The notes under the pieces are model-generated. The model saw only the letters and a program-made list of their open reading frames with translations. It did no database searches and had not been told where the DNA came from. The translations under genes were made by a program, and so were the position numbers. Below are positions 1 through 10,178 of a stretch of 64,000 bases of DNA, in pieces. Origin of the DNA: Carya illinoinensis (lineage: Eukaryota > Streptophyta > Magnoliopsida > Fagales > Juglandaceae); NCBI RefSeq assembly GCF_018687715.1, contig NC_056767.1, positions 26,089,501 to 26,153,500 on the forward strand, read 5' to 3'. Each line of letters starts with the position of its first letter. Position 1 is the stretch's first letter.

Positions 1-925
1 TTGCTTCTGGTCGTCACTGACAAGTCACATGGCTGATCAATAGGGTGTACGACACTGTAAGTACGGCAGGCCGGCAAGACTACTCAGCAGAAAGAAAGCA
101 AACCACAAATTCAGGATTCATATCTTTCTCGTTGCTTTATTAATTTATAGGAAAATACAGAAGTTTCCATGAATTTGCCAATGCTCCATCCAAGTAGCCA
201 ATGCCCAAGCATAACTTCTCCCAGTCTCGATTTTCGTTCTCTCTCCTCTCTCTCTCCCCTCAATTATAGTTCATTTTCATGGCACATGTACGCTGAATTG
301 CATTCAATTTCGGCAGTTGTTGTCGCTTTAAATAAATAGGCAGTCGTACTCAGTACTGTGGACAGCCACTCAACAAGTGGTCACATTAATGCTGAGATAT
401 TTTGCTTCTGGTCGTCATTGACAAGTCACATGGCTGATTAGTAGGGTGTACGTACGGCACCCAGGCAAGACCATTCAGCAGTATGAAAGCAAACTGACAT
501 GGCAGAATGCTGCGACATCGAATTGAACAACTTCAAGCATTCTCATTGCCTTATTAGTTTATAGTTTTGTTAAGTATAAATAAAGTCGTTTATTAATTTA
601 TATATAGATATTAATTTTTTTATATTTAAAATTTAAATTAATATTATTTTTAATAAAATTTATTTTTTAATTAATCATATTAAATTAATATATATATTAA
701 TGCATAGTTATTTATTATTTTATTAGTTTATAATTTTGTTACGTATAAATAAAATCGTGTACTATATATCAATATAAATTTTTTAATATTTAAAATTTAA
801 ATTAGTATTATTTTTAATAAAATATACTTTTTGACCAATCACATTAAATTAATACACATATTAATACGTATTATGCTTGTAACTAGATATTTATATTAAT
901 TTATTGGAAAATACAGGTGTTTTCC
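1..925. repeat. Diverged tandem duplication, unit about 400 bp
   Basis: The opening sequence (ttgcttctggtcgtcactga, positions 1-20) recurs at 402-421 and the match runs for about 95 bp in each copy. A further shared block (tttataggaaaatacag at about 143) corresponds to sequence resuming near 890 (ttattggaaaatacag). The second copy is therefore split by AT-rich MITE-like DNA at about 557-890. No coding sequence is visible. The function is unknown; it could be duplicated promoter or intergenic DNA. Confidence 0.7.
557..884 (-). mobile_element. Two tandem copies of a short AT-rich MITE-like family
   Basis: Two similar units, about 557-709 and 727-884, each run from a tttgtta(a/c)gtataaata start through (t/a)attaatcatattaaa or gaccaatcacattaaa to a ttaatgcat or ttaatacgt end. 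Their reverse complement matches 40424-40592 and 46698-46862 over about 160 bp, including the shared motif tactaatttaaatttt. That gives four copies in this window. No reading frame is present. The family is a non-autonomous element or other dispersed repeat; its superfamily is not established. Confidence 0.65.
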
Positions 926-1065
926 CTGAATTCATTTATTCAACTGTTTATATATGTATATATTTATTTTATTTAATAGTTAAAAAATAAATATTAATAT
1001 ATTAAAGTATTTTTTTATTTTTTTAAAAACTTAAATATGTTTTAAAAATTTAATATTTAATTTAT

Positions 1066-1530
1066 AAGAGCATCCACATTAGTCTATGCATATGCATATG
1101 AATATGCAAAGTCATATTTTATAATATGAGACTAAATTCATCTATATTAAATTATGCATCTTAAAATATTAGCATAGCTATGAATAGTACATTTACGTAT
1201 TTAAAGATCTACTATTTACTTTCTAAAAAATATTTTATTCATTCTTTTTCTCTCCTCCCACTCTCTTTCTACATATTTTACTTTTATATATTTTACTACA
1301 TATTTTACTCATTCACTTTCCAAAAAATATTTTACTCAAATATTTTACATATTTGAAGATCAAATCCTATTAAAAAAAAGTAAAAAAGTAAAAAAATAAT
1401 AAAATGATAATATTTTATCATTATTTTGTTTCAAATTTGCATATGAAAATTTTGTTTGCATAGCAAATTAAATTTCTAAAAAATATAATTTTACATATGC
1501 GTATAAACCAACGTAGACGCTCTTAAGGGA
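1066..1530. mobile_element. MITE with about 30 bp terminal inverted repeats
   Basis: The left end reads taagagcatccacattagt and the reverse complement of the right end reads taagagcgtctacgttggt. Similarity continues inward over the catatgcat motifs. The interior is AT-rich and non-coding. GAGCATC-type ends are common among plant Tourist/PIF-like MITEs, but the target duplication is not clear here, so the superfamily is tentative. Confidence 0.7.
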
Positions 1531-1708
1531 CGCTCAGCTATCACAACTAGGCAAAACTAGCTTTACCCTTATTTATATTTGTTTCTGAAAAAAATCAAAT
1601 AAGATAAATATATTAATAAATTTATGTTTTATAAAGTCAACCAAAGGGAATAACGTGCATTAGAGTATAACCGGTCTGATTCCATTAGATTTTGATATAT
1701 TTTAAAGA

Positions 1709-1925
1709 GAAATACTTTTTGCAGTCGGCAAATGTAGTCGGTGTGCAGTCGTAGAGAAAAAAATAAATTAATACGGGACTTACATGAAAAAAATTATTTT
1801 TTAACTTTTTTTTATTCATATAGGTCCCCTTGAATATAAAATAATTTTTTTATAATTTTTTTTTATTCATTCCGTACAGTCGACTGCACGCCGACTGTAT
1901 TTGCCGACTGTATTTAGCAAAGCCC
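1709..1925. mobile_element. MITE, family with gcagtcg terminal repeats (copy 1)
   Basis: The ends are inverted: gcagtcggcaaatgtagtcg on the left faces cgactgtatttgccgactgt on the right, with gtgcagtcg and cgactgcac further in. The centre is T/A-rich and non-coding. A second copy of the same family, in the opposite orientation, lies at about 2811-3000 in the DUF247-1 promoter. Confidence 0.75.
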
Positions 1926-2350
1926 TATTTTAAAACGGAATGGGTATAAGCATTAGTTTTTTTTTATAAGTAGGTATAAGCATTAGTTATATCCTTAAAT
2001 CGGAACTTCTAGTATATATATATATATATATATAATATAGTTATTAACATATTATAATTATATTATAGATTAAAGTCATATATTATAATATATTATGAGA
2101 TATAGTGATATAGTATTAATATAACTATTAATATAGTAGATTATAATAATATAAGATTGTAAAATTTAATATTATCTTAATTAATAATTTATCATATAAT
2201 ATAAAATTATTTATATATATTATATATAAAAATGATATATAATATAAAAAATTAAATAAAAATATTTATATAACATAAAAAATTTATATATATATATATA
2301 TAAATTAATTGGGTCTGAGTTATTGGTTCACCGATCATTGTTTTCGCCCC
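1926..2350. other. AT-rich intergenic DNA with TA microsatellites
   Basis: Dominated by A/T, including (TA)n runs at about 2014-2032 and 2287-2303. No reading frame or transposon end was recognised. Confidence 0.6.
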
Positions 2351-2810
2351 TGCATGCATACCCTTTCTCTGCTTTCGTGTTCAAGGCTTTTCCATGACCA
2401 TATTTTAAATTAAAGATATTTTTATAAAATAATTTATAAATGTATCATCATTCTAAAATATTATAATAAAAAAATATTAATTATATAAAGGATTGCGAGC
2501 CTATCATTATTCTCTGGAAGCATCAAACACGTGATGGAATTATGAATTTGAAAAGGAAAATGACGAAAAAAAAAAACCGGAATTATTTGGATATTGAAGC
2601 ATCAAACATTTTAAAACTAATTTCATCTTTCTATGCCGAGAAAGTAGGAAAAAAAATGACTCCCAAGATTGTTCCAAGCTAAGATAGGTAGGTGATGATG
2701 GAGAAAGGCACGTGCTTAGTTTGAAGTTCAGCTAAGCTTGTCGTTCAACCACGAAAGGACAAATGGAGAGAGAGAAAGAGAGAGCACAATGTGACTATAT
2801 TTCTCTAGGC

Positions 2811-3000
2811 TTTGCTAGATGGAGTCAGTAAATACAGTTGATATGCAGTCGACTGTATAAAATAAATAAAAAAAAAAAATGTACAGAATGAATAAAAAAA
2901 AATTATAAAAATAATTTTTTTTTATATAGGTTCTATATTAATTCATTTTTTTCAAACCGACTGCACGCTGACTGTATTTATCTACTGCATAAATCATTTC
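2811..3000. mobile_element. MITE inserted just upstream of the DUF247-1 TATA box (copy 2 of gcagtcg family)
   Basis: The ends ggctttgctagatgg and gactgtatttatctactgca are inverted relative to each other and match the element at 1709-1925 in opposite orientation. In the duplicate promoter (about 32430-32455) the sequence runs straight from tgtgactatatttctct into atatatagag with no insert. A candidate target duplication atttctct lies on both sides. The element ends about 10 bp before the TATA-like motif. Confidence 0.8.
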
Positions 3001-3007
3001 TCTTTCT

Positions 3008-3017
3008 CTATATATAG
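3008..3017 (+). promoter_or_regulatory. TATA box of DUF247-1
   Basis: The motif ctatatatag is conserved in the duplicate promoter at about 32446-32455, where it is followed by the same gagatc(g/a)gagag sequence. A shared transcribed-looking leader (gctcagagtacttcgtta) and intron donor follow within 100 bp. Assignment rests on this conservation and position; no transcript data are available. Confidence 0.6.
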
Positions 3018-3105
3018 AGATCGGAGAGAGATCACTATATATCAATAGCCAACTGATCTTGCTCATAAGTGGAACAGACAGCTCAGAGTACTTCGTTATT
3101 ATCAG

Positions 3106-3907
3106 GTGATCCGATATAACTCCCTTTCCTTAATAGTGATATCTATATACTCTCAAGATTTTTTATGATTTTTAACGTAAACTTTACTACTCGCGATTAA
3201 AAGCTGCATCAGATATATAATATTATAGTTGATGGAGACTATATATCACTTACTTTTTATTGTTTCAAGTGAATGGCATTAAATTCTAATTAAGATTAAT
3301 TTTTTATCCATCCTTTCCAACTTTTGACAATTTTACTTACATAAGTTCAGGTCTCTCATGAAAAATTAAGTGGTGAATATTGTTCATAAATTTTTAAGTG
3401 GGCCATTTTTATCATTATTAAGTTAGCTTTTGGTCTCCAGTAATTGTTTTTCCATTATATTTAATTAGAAGAGAATTAATTAAATTTAATATTATATTAT
3501 TTCTCTTATAAAAATTTATAATTATCTGAATGAAATATATTTAATGATAATACCCGGCCATGTTTGCCTGTGTGGCTAGCTACATATATGTAGTAATGGT
3601 ACATATAATCATAAATTATACAAGCATTATATAGTCATTTTGAAAAGAATGAAATTCACGATTAAAAAAATAATTTTCTTTTCATGTAAGTAACATATTT
3701 ATTTAATTTTTTAAAAATGATTATATGATACTTTCACACGACTACAACTATCAATTCTCTATATAGTAAGTACTTAATGGTTATATAATATATAGTTTCT
3801 GGAATTTTTTACTTATAATATTGAATAGGAGATTTAGCTTCATGTCATGGAACTGTATTTTTTTCCAATTTAATTTGAAGGCCGGTGGCTCCTCTTTTTC
3901 TGGCCAG
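3106..3907 (+). other. Predicted 5'UTR intron of DUF247-1
   Basis: A donor cag|gtgatc and an acceptor preceded by a pyrimidine tract (ctctttttctggccag|gaa) are both conserved in the DUF247-3 copy (32619-33222). The intervening sequence is AT-rich with no open frame. It holds a 167 bp MITE (3597-3763) that the other copy lacks. An alternative acceptor at about 3880 (tttgaag|gcc) is possible. Confidence 0.55.
3597..3763. mobile_element. 167 bp MITE in the DUF247-1 5'UTR intron
   Basis: Flanked by tagtaa on both sides (3591-3596 and 3764-3769). The duplicate locus has a single uninterrupted tgtagtaagtac at about 33077, so the boundaries are read directly from an empty site. Weak inverted similarity joins the ends (tatagtcattttgaaaa facing ttttaaaaatgattata). 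Non-coding. Confidence 0.8.
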
Positions 3908-3942
3908 GAAATTCGGGGGAAAAAAAGAGAGAAACTTGAAAG

Positions 3943-5283
3943 ATGGAGGAATCGGCAGCGCCTATTTACACTCCGGGAGAAACAAGCGATGCTGGAACAG
4001 AAAATGATTTGTATCATCGGTGGAAAAGATTGGCATGGAAAATCGAGCGTGCTTTAGATCAAAGAAAAAAAGAGGATGATTTAATATATAATATTTCTCT
4101 CAGGATTCCAGATGTGCATCGAAAAGTGAACGAAGAAGCTTACACTCCTCAGGTTATTTCAATAGGGCCTTTTCACCATCGCTCATCAAAATTGCAATTC
4201 ATGGAAAATTATAAACTGAGATGTCTCGAGAATTTCATGAAACGGGCCAATACAAGTTTGATGGATTTAGTTGGCCACGTATTCGTCGGGGAGCATTTTT
4301 TACGTGCGTTTTATGAAGGGACAATTGAAATTGAGTCCGACGATTTAATACAAATGATCCTGGTGGATGCGTGCTTCATCATTGAGTTTTTCTTGAAAAA
4401 TTTTTCAGGACCAAAAAATTGGACTCTTGACGACACTATAGAATTAAAGCCATGGCTGATTTCTAGGATGAAATTAGACTTGATATTATTTGAGAATCAA
4501 CTTCCTTTCAATATAATCCAGACCTTATATGAGAAGCTAGTTCCACGCGAGTTTCCCTCAATGTACCCATCCAGCTTCCTCGAGCTTGCCTTTAACTTCT
4601 TTAGAGCTCACAACCTTCAAAACATACCTCATGATCAGATAGGTAAACATGAGGTAATTCACTTTCTTGATTTGCTGAGACACTTTAACTTGCCTCGTCA
4701 CCGAAACCTCCAAGAAAGAAGTTACGGAAATGTAGTTAGGAAAATGTACTGTGCCTCCCAGCTGGCTGAGGCAGGATTGAAGTTTCAGCCAATTTCAGGC
4801 GGATCCTTACTTGACGTAAGATTTAGTGAGGGAGTGTTGGAAATCCCATCTTTTCCATTAGACAATACCACAGAGATTTATGCACGGAACATCATGGCCT
4901 GGGAGCAATGTGCCTATCCAGATGAAGCATATGTTACTGATTATTTTATGATGTTAGATTTTCTTATCAATACAGGCAAAGATGTGGATTTACTTGTTCA
5001 AGAGGGGATCCTTGTGAAGGGCCCGGGCACCAACAGTAGAACAACTTTACCCACCAATTTGTGCACAGGTATCTCACATTGGGGCATCAATGATGATTAT
5101 GGTGATATCTGTAGACAATTGGTGGATTTCCGTAAAAAACATTGGTATGTAATTCTGAAGAGTAGCTTGAGAAAGGATTATTTTCGGACGCCTTGGATGG
5201 GTGCTGCTACCATTGGTGCTATCTTCTTGTTGATTCTCACTCTCATACAAACTGTATGTACTGTGATTTCGATATTCATGTAG
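3943..5283 (+). CDS. DUF247-1: DUF247 (UPF0481) membrane-anchored protein, intact
   Basis: A 446-residue protein of the plant DUF247 family, normal in length (typically 400-550 aa). It starts at ATG 3943 in a purine-rich context. Visible family features are AYTPQVISIGPFHHRSSKLQ (about residue 64), MILVDACFIIEFFL (about 138), LILFENQLPFNII (about 184), the block around EIYARNIMAWEQCAYPDEAY, and one C-terminal hydrophobic helix after YFRTPWMGAATIGAIFLLIL. The molecular role of DUF247 proteins is poorly known; members are plasma-membrane or secretory proteins, and in grasses some are self-incompatibility determinants, which does not follow here. The usual YRVP start of the domain reads RIPDVHRKVN. 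The gene belongs to a local cluster of four and has a MITE in both promoter and 5'UTR intron. Confidence 0.93.
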   Translation: MEESAAPIYTPGETSDAGTENDLYHRWKRLAWKIERALDQRKKEDDLIYNISLRIPDVHRKVNEEAYTPQVISIGPFHHRSSKLQFMENYKLRCLENFMKRANTSLMDLVGHVFVGEHFLRAFYEGTIEIESDDLIQMILVDACFIIEFFLKNFSGPKNWTLDDTIELKPWLISRMKLDLILFENQLPFNIIQTLYEKLVPREFPSMYPSSFLELAFNFFRAHNLQNIPHDQIGKHEVIHFLDLLRHFNLPRHRNLQERSYGNVVRKMYCASQLAEAGLKFQPISGGSLLDVRFSEGVLEIPSFPLDNTTEIYARNIMAWEQCAYPDEAYVTDYFMMLDFLINTGKDVDLLVQEGILVKGPGTNSRTTLPTNLCTGISHWGINDDYGDICRQLVDFRKKHWYVILKSSLRKDYFRTPWMGAATIGAIFLLILTLIQTVCTVISIFM

Positions 5284-5484
5284 AGTGTAGCTGCTTGTGT
5301 AATAATTCTTAAGAGTATATATTGAATTGCTTGCCTAATGAAAAGGCCAAAGCTATGTGTATAAGAGAATGATTAGCATGAGTGTGAGTCGTGACAGTTG
5401 AAATAAGGAGAGTGAATCTGTTGTGCGTATAAGAGTGAAAGCGAGCACTAGTTATAATGTGTTTGTCTTGTTTGCTAATATCTT

Positions 5485-5490
5485 AATAAA
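5485..5490 (+). terminator. Candidate polyadenylation signal of DUF247-1
   Basis: AATAAA in tcttaataaagt, about 200 bp after the stop codon. The same hexamer is conserved at the same relative place after DUF247-3 (34735-34740). Confidence 0.5.
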
Positions 5491-5744
5491 GTTATTTTGG
5501 TTCTTTTCTATTAACAGCTTCTCCAAACCCACCAAGTGTTTTGTCCCTAATTCTCGTTCGAAAAGTTGTGAACAGAGTCTGTTATTCAAACCGCATATAT
5601 CAAATCGAATTGTTTCAAAAGCGTTCGAAAAGATGATATTACATTCGAATATTGAATGTAAATAGTTCGAAATCGAGTAATATGTGATCAGATGGTCAGC
5701 TATTATATATTGTTCAAATGTTGCAACTACATCTGAAACCATAC

Positions 5745-6018
5745 TGAGAGGGATATTTACCAGTTCTACCAGGCCGACTCGACTCCCTTTCCCGAGGGCC
5801 CCATTGACCCGTCATCGGCCCACCTCTGTGAGAACGAGAAAGGAGAATCTGGGCCTGGCCCATGATGTACGTGTCAAGGAGAGAATTAAAGGAAATGGAA
5901 GTCGCATCATCTGAATGTGTTGTAGCCAAGATGCCCGGCACGAGGCCACGCCGCATTAAATGACCAAAGGCGCCACAAGCAACAACCTCGGCCGGAATCA
6001 CACCTTTTTCCAGAAATC
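5745..6018. other. GC-rich non-homologous segment replacing the DUF247-2 promoter
   Basis: This stretch is much richer in G+C than its surroundings and bears no resemblance to the promoter shared by DUF247-1 and DUF247-3. It runs up to the point where DUF247-2 homology begins (ggtgcagcacctt). No recognisable protein is encoded. It looks like a fragment of inserted repeat or a recombination junction that removed the original 5' end and start codon of DUF247-2. Its identity is unknown. Confidence 0.4.
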
Positions 6019-6024
6019 CAGATC

Positions 6025-7359
6025 GTGGGTGCAGCACCTTCTCCACCTGACACTCTGGAAGAAACATCTACTACTGAAACAGAAAATGAATATGATCAGT
6101 GTACAAGATTGGCAGAGAAAATCGAGAGTTCTTTAAATTTTGACACAAGGGTTGGTTATCTCACATCACATGTAAGTATTTACAGGGTTCCATATTTGCT
6201 TCGGAAATGGAACGAATAAGCTTTACACACCTCAGGTTATTTCAATAGGCACTTTTCACTAACACTCGCAAAAATCGCAATCCATAGAAAATGTTAAACT
6301 GAAATTTCTCAAGCATTTCATAGAACGGACCAAAGTAAACTTGAAGGATTTAGTAAGCACCATAAAATACTTGGAACAAAGCGTTTGCGAATGTTATGCA
6401 GGGACAACAGAAATTGACTCCGACGATTTCGTGAAAATGATCCTGGTGGATGCGAGCTTCCTCAATATTTCTCTTATTCAAAGATTACACTGGATGCTGG
6501 CCGGCAGGTGACCACTCGATAGAATTAAAGCCATGGCTGATTTCGAGGATGATATTAGACTTGAAATTACTTGAGAATCAACTTCCTTTCTTTATAATCG
6601 AGGAATTATATGAGCTGCGTCAAGTCGAGACTATCTTAACATACCCATCCAGCTTCCTTGAGCTTATAGTTATCCACTTTGGCATTCATAATCATCAAGG
6701 AAAACTTCCTCATCAGGATCCAGATTTAAAAATAATGCACTTCGTTAATTTGCTTAGATAATTTTACTTGCCTCTTGATCACCAAAGGCTTCCAGAAAGG
6801 AGTACTGAAGTAGTTAAGGAAATCATGTACTGTGCCTCCAGCTGGCTGAGGCATGATTGAAGTTTCAGCTAAGTTCAAGCAAATGCTCCCTTGACCTAAA
6901 ATATGATAAGGGAGTGTTGGCCCAAGTTTTACATTAGACAATGACACCGAGATTTATACACGGAACATCATGGCCATGGAGCAATGTCACTATCCAGATA
7001 AAGCATATGTTATTGATTATTTTATAATGTTAGATTTCCTCATCAATACAGGCAAAGATGTGGATTTGCTTGTTGATGAGAAACTCATTGTGAAGGGCCA
7101 GGGCACCAACATTAGACCAACGTTACCCAGCAATTTGTGCACAGGTATCTCATATTGGAACACCAGGAAAGATTATTATGCTCTCTCTAGGCAATTGGTG
7201 GAATTCCGTAGAAAACATTGGTATGTAATTATGAAGGGTAGCTTGAAACATGATTATTTTCGCACGCTTTGGATGGGTGCTGCTACCATTGGTGCTATCG
7301 TCTTGTTTATTCTCACTCTCATACAAACTATATGTACTGTCATTTCGACATTCAAGTAG
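6025..7359 (+). pseudogene. DUF247-2: disrupted DUF247 pseudogene
   Basis: Homology to DUF247-1 covers the whole coding length but in several frames. The N-terminal piece (6025-6219) keeps IYRVPYLLRKWNE, then reaches TAA where the intact copies have GAA, followed by a one-base insertion (gctttacac). A middle piece carries LKPWLISRMILDLKLLENQL (about 6525-6590). Another stop follows LLR near 6759, and a frameshift precedes 6940. The last 129 codons (6970-7359) are intact, including MEQCHYPDKAYVIDYFIMLD and the C-terminal hydrophobic helix. No ATG exists at the aligned start, and the upstream region is unrelated DNA. It cannot encode a full-length protein; a C-terminal fragment is theoretically possible. 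Confidence 0.9.
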
Positions 7360-7880
7360 AGTGAAGCTTGTGTACGTACGTAATTAATAATTCTAAGAGT
7401 ACTATTGTATTGCTTGCGTTGTTATAATTATATCTTTCATTGATCGCTTTTTTTTGGCTTAATTCATGGAAGTTTGTAATCAAGTGCATGGGCTGTGGGA
7501 TGCATTGAAGCTACAAGTTGGAAAGCTTTTATGTTAATTTTCTTTTATGAATGTCCCCCAAAGTCAATACGATATCATTTCCCATTTTCTAAACGAATAT
7601 ATATATATATATACACTTACTAAAATGAAAATTCATGTTTTAATTCGATCTTTATTGGTCTCACTCACGGATGCATGCCATTTCATTAGCGACAAGCACT
7701 AAAAATGCAAATAATTTTTTTGGGACAAAAATTGTAATTTTATTTCAAAAAATATCTTTGTGATGAACAATTGTGAACCGAGTCTATTATATTTCAAACC
7801 GCACATATCAAATCGAATGGTTTCAAAAGCGTTTGAAGAGACGATACGAGGTTCGAATATTGAGTGCAAGTAGTTTAAAT
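7360..7880. other. 3' flank of DUF247-2, partly shared with DUF247-1
   Basis: Holds a (TA)n run near 7597-7612. A block at about 7767-7880 (tcaaatcgaatggtttcaaa and following) matches the 3' flank of DUF247-1 (about 5567-5680) and, in shorter form, that of DUF247-3. No gene is seen. Confidence 0.6.
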
Positions 7881-7887
7881 AGAAGTA

Positions 7888-8028
7888 GAATAATTCTACT
7901 TAGCATTCCACATACCGTACATCTTTTTTTAAATGATTAATAAAACAATTCAATTAATTTAGCATGAAAAAAGTTATAATAAAAAGGGTATATGGTGTAT
8001 GGTGCTAAGTAGCATAACGCATAAAAGT
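7888..8028. mobile_element. MITE with ctacttagca terminal inverted repeats
   Basis: Left end attctacttagcattccaca; the reverse complement of the right end reads gctacttagcaccatacacc. The ends are about 100 bp apart with an AT-rich non-coding interior. Only one copy was seen here. Confidence 0.65.
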
Positions 8029-8099
8029 AAACATGTGTTGGAATGGTCAAACCAATTTTTGTTCAATGCTGCAACTACATCTTGTTACATGCGTAGTAA

Positions 8100-9545
8100 C
8101 AGTAAATATAAATCAAGGAATTTTGACAGTTCGAGGAGTTAAAAAAACTCTAAATATTCTACAACTTTATTGATAGAATCTACTTATCTTCATTGATGAA
8201 TATGTACAATATTTATAAACAACTTCAAATAATTGCTACTGAACTAAAGTAAATTACTGACCCACTCGACCACAAAATCCACACGTCTAATGTGTCTATA
8301 ACTAAGTCCTATTCTAGAAAAACCAGACACATCACTTGGGCTGTCCCATGCCTTGTAAAATTAAATCATCAAAGTATAGCCATGAAGTTTCGAGCTCTTT
8401 CTATTTCTTTTAAAACAACACACTCTTGCCAGTGCACCAATGCATCTCCTTCCAAAGAAACTCATTCCATTCTTTTTAAAGCAACACACTCTTACCACTA
8501 AATTAATGCATTTCCTTGTGATAGTGGTTTACGAAAAATAATGAGGGAAATCCACATTTAATATCATGGAAATCCCGCACACATGATTTCATCCAATTTT
8601 AGTGAGATAATTCACCAATTATTTGAACTAATCCATGTGCTCCATCCTAGCATTCATGAATATTTATACATGCCTCAAAGTCGCATTTGTTATTTCAAAT
8701 TATTGTATACGCTCAAATTTCTTCAAGAATTTTAAGGTGATAATTAATTGCCCCTATTCAAAAGAATTTGCTACCGGGTTACAAATAATTCACATCTAAT
8801 ATATAACAAAGTCACCAACTACAAATAGCAATTATGAAATTTTTCCTTCAAAGTTTCTACATAATTGTATAAATAACTGAAAATATGAGAGTCTAAAATA
8901 ATAAAATTCGGGGGTATTGTCCTCTATTTATAGAGAATGAAGTGACACCATGTAAAAGATTACAAGTCTTAACTTGTGACTTTTTAAGTGGCAATTACTA
9001 GTTTAAAGGTCATGATATTTAGTTAGAGACAAAGGGACATACCTGGTCAAGTGTTTGGATACCTCCAGAGAGGTTACTGTTTGAAACACACCAATGACAC
9101 CCTTTCAGATTTATTAATTTTGAAGCATTTCTTTCCAACCAAGAATGACCTACTTGAACTAGGATTGGGCTAAGCCCACATGTAGCCTTATGTCACCAAT
9201 TCGGATGGGCTGCATCAGATTTATCAATTTTGAAGCATTTATTTCCAACCAAGCACCTACTTGGGCTGGGCTTGGACTAAGCCCACATGCAACCTTGTGC
9301 CACTAATTTGGATGGGCCATACGCCCTTGATCTGGGCCATGCACCCCTTGGGCTATCCCATGCCTTGTTAAAATCAAATCTTCAAAGTGTAGCCACAGGT
9401 TTCAAACTCATTCCATTTTTTTAAAAAAGAAAAAATACCCTTACCATTGAACAAATACATCTTCTTATAATAGTGGTTCACGAAAATAAATAATAACTCA
9501 TATTCAACAAATTTACATGTTTAATATCACAATCTACTAATAAAT
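8100..9545. repeat. Non-coding region with repeated gcccaca/ccatgcctt blocks
   Basis: Two adjacent units of about 110 bp (about 9100-9210 and 9215-9325) share atttatcaattttgaagcat, tttccaaccaag and taagcccacatg. A second block at about 8335-8490 (gggctgtcccatgccttgt) resembles about 9350-9480. A TATA-like ctatttatagagaatgaag lies near 8922. The layout could be a decayed LTR or other retroelement leader, but no ends or proteins were recognised. Confidence 0.45.
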
Positions 9546-9549
9546 ATAA

Positions 9550-10120
9550 CACATTAATCTTAATCAAGCAACTCATACTGTTGGCAATGTTTTGTTGGTA
9601 AACATTTTATGTTTACGTTTTTACTAAACTTATTTCCCTTCTACGTCCATTTTATCTTCCGATCCGAATGTGGGATTGATACAACAAATATGTAATTAGC
9701 CAGTACTGGGCCTAGCTATGTATTTCACTTACAAGATCAAAACACGCCAGCTAGCTAGTTGCCTTCATTCGGTTACAGCGCGCACTTCATTGAAATAGTT
9801 AAAGTCAAATTCAAGTTTTAGCTAATATGATATAAATTTGTTTTTGCATATTTTATTCACATCCAACCCTCATATTGGATTATCCTTATTCTTTATATAA
9901 TAATAAATAATATTTATTTTTTTAAAATTTAAAATTTATTTAATTTTATTATATTTTACCATTTTGCCGATTATATATTAATTAGTAACAATATTATAGC
10001 CCTCAAAAAATTGCTGCAACCAAATCATGGTAGGAAGTAAGGAAGAAAGGAAAAAAAAAATGAAGAACAACGAAACATGTACAAGCTACTGTTGGAGAGG
10101 AAGAACACATGGGAAGAAAG

Positions 10121-10178
<58 letters not shown>

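Larger units (their letters stand above)
2350..5690 (+). repeat. Segmental duplication unit A carrying DUF247-1
   Basis: Sequence from ccctttctctgctttcgtgt (about 2361) to the 3' flank near 5690 is closely similar to 31980-34912. The match covers promoter, 5'UTR, intron, coding region and polyadenylation region. Unit A carries two insertions that unit B lacks (about 2811-3000 and 3597-3763). Part of the 3' flank is also seen downstream of DUF247-2 (about 7767-7880), so that copy belongs to the same expansion. Confidence 0.85.

Noticed and set aside
3943..5283. DUF247 as a self-incompatibility determinant
   Set aside because: The grass S/Z role needs partner genes and allele diversity that cannot be seen here. 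DUF247 is a large family with mostly unknown roles.
5423..5914. Small frames on both strands between DUF247-1 and DUF247-2
   Set aside because: They overlap the duplicated 3' flank and a GC-rich non-coding block and are not conserved in the DUF247-3 flank.
7848..7862. tRNA-like ggttcgaat box
   Set aside because: It is part of the DUF247 3' flank repeat. No acceptor stem or A-box at the right distance could be found.
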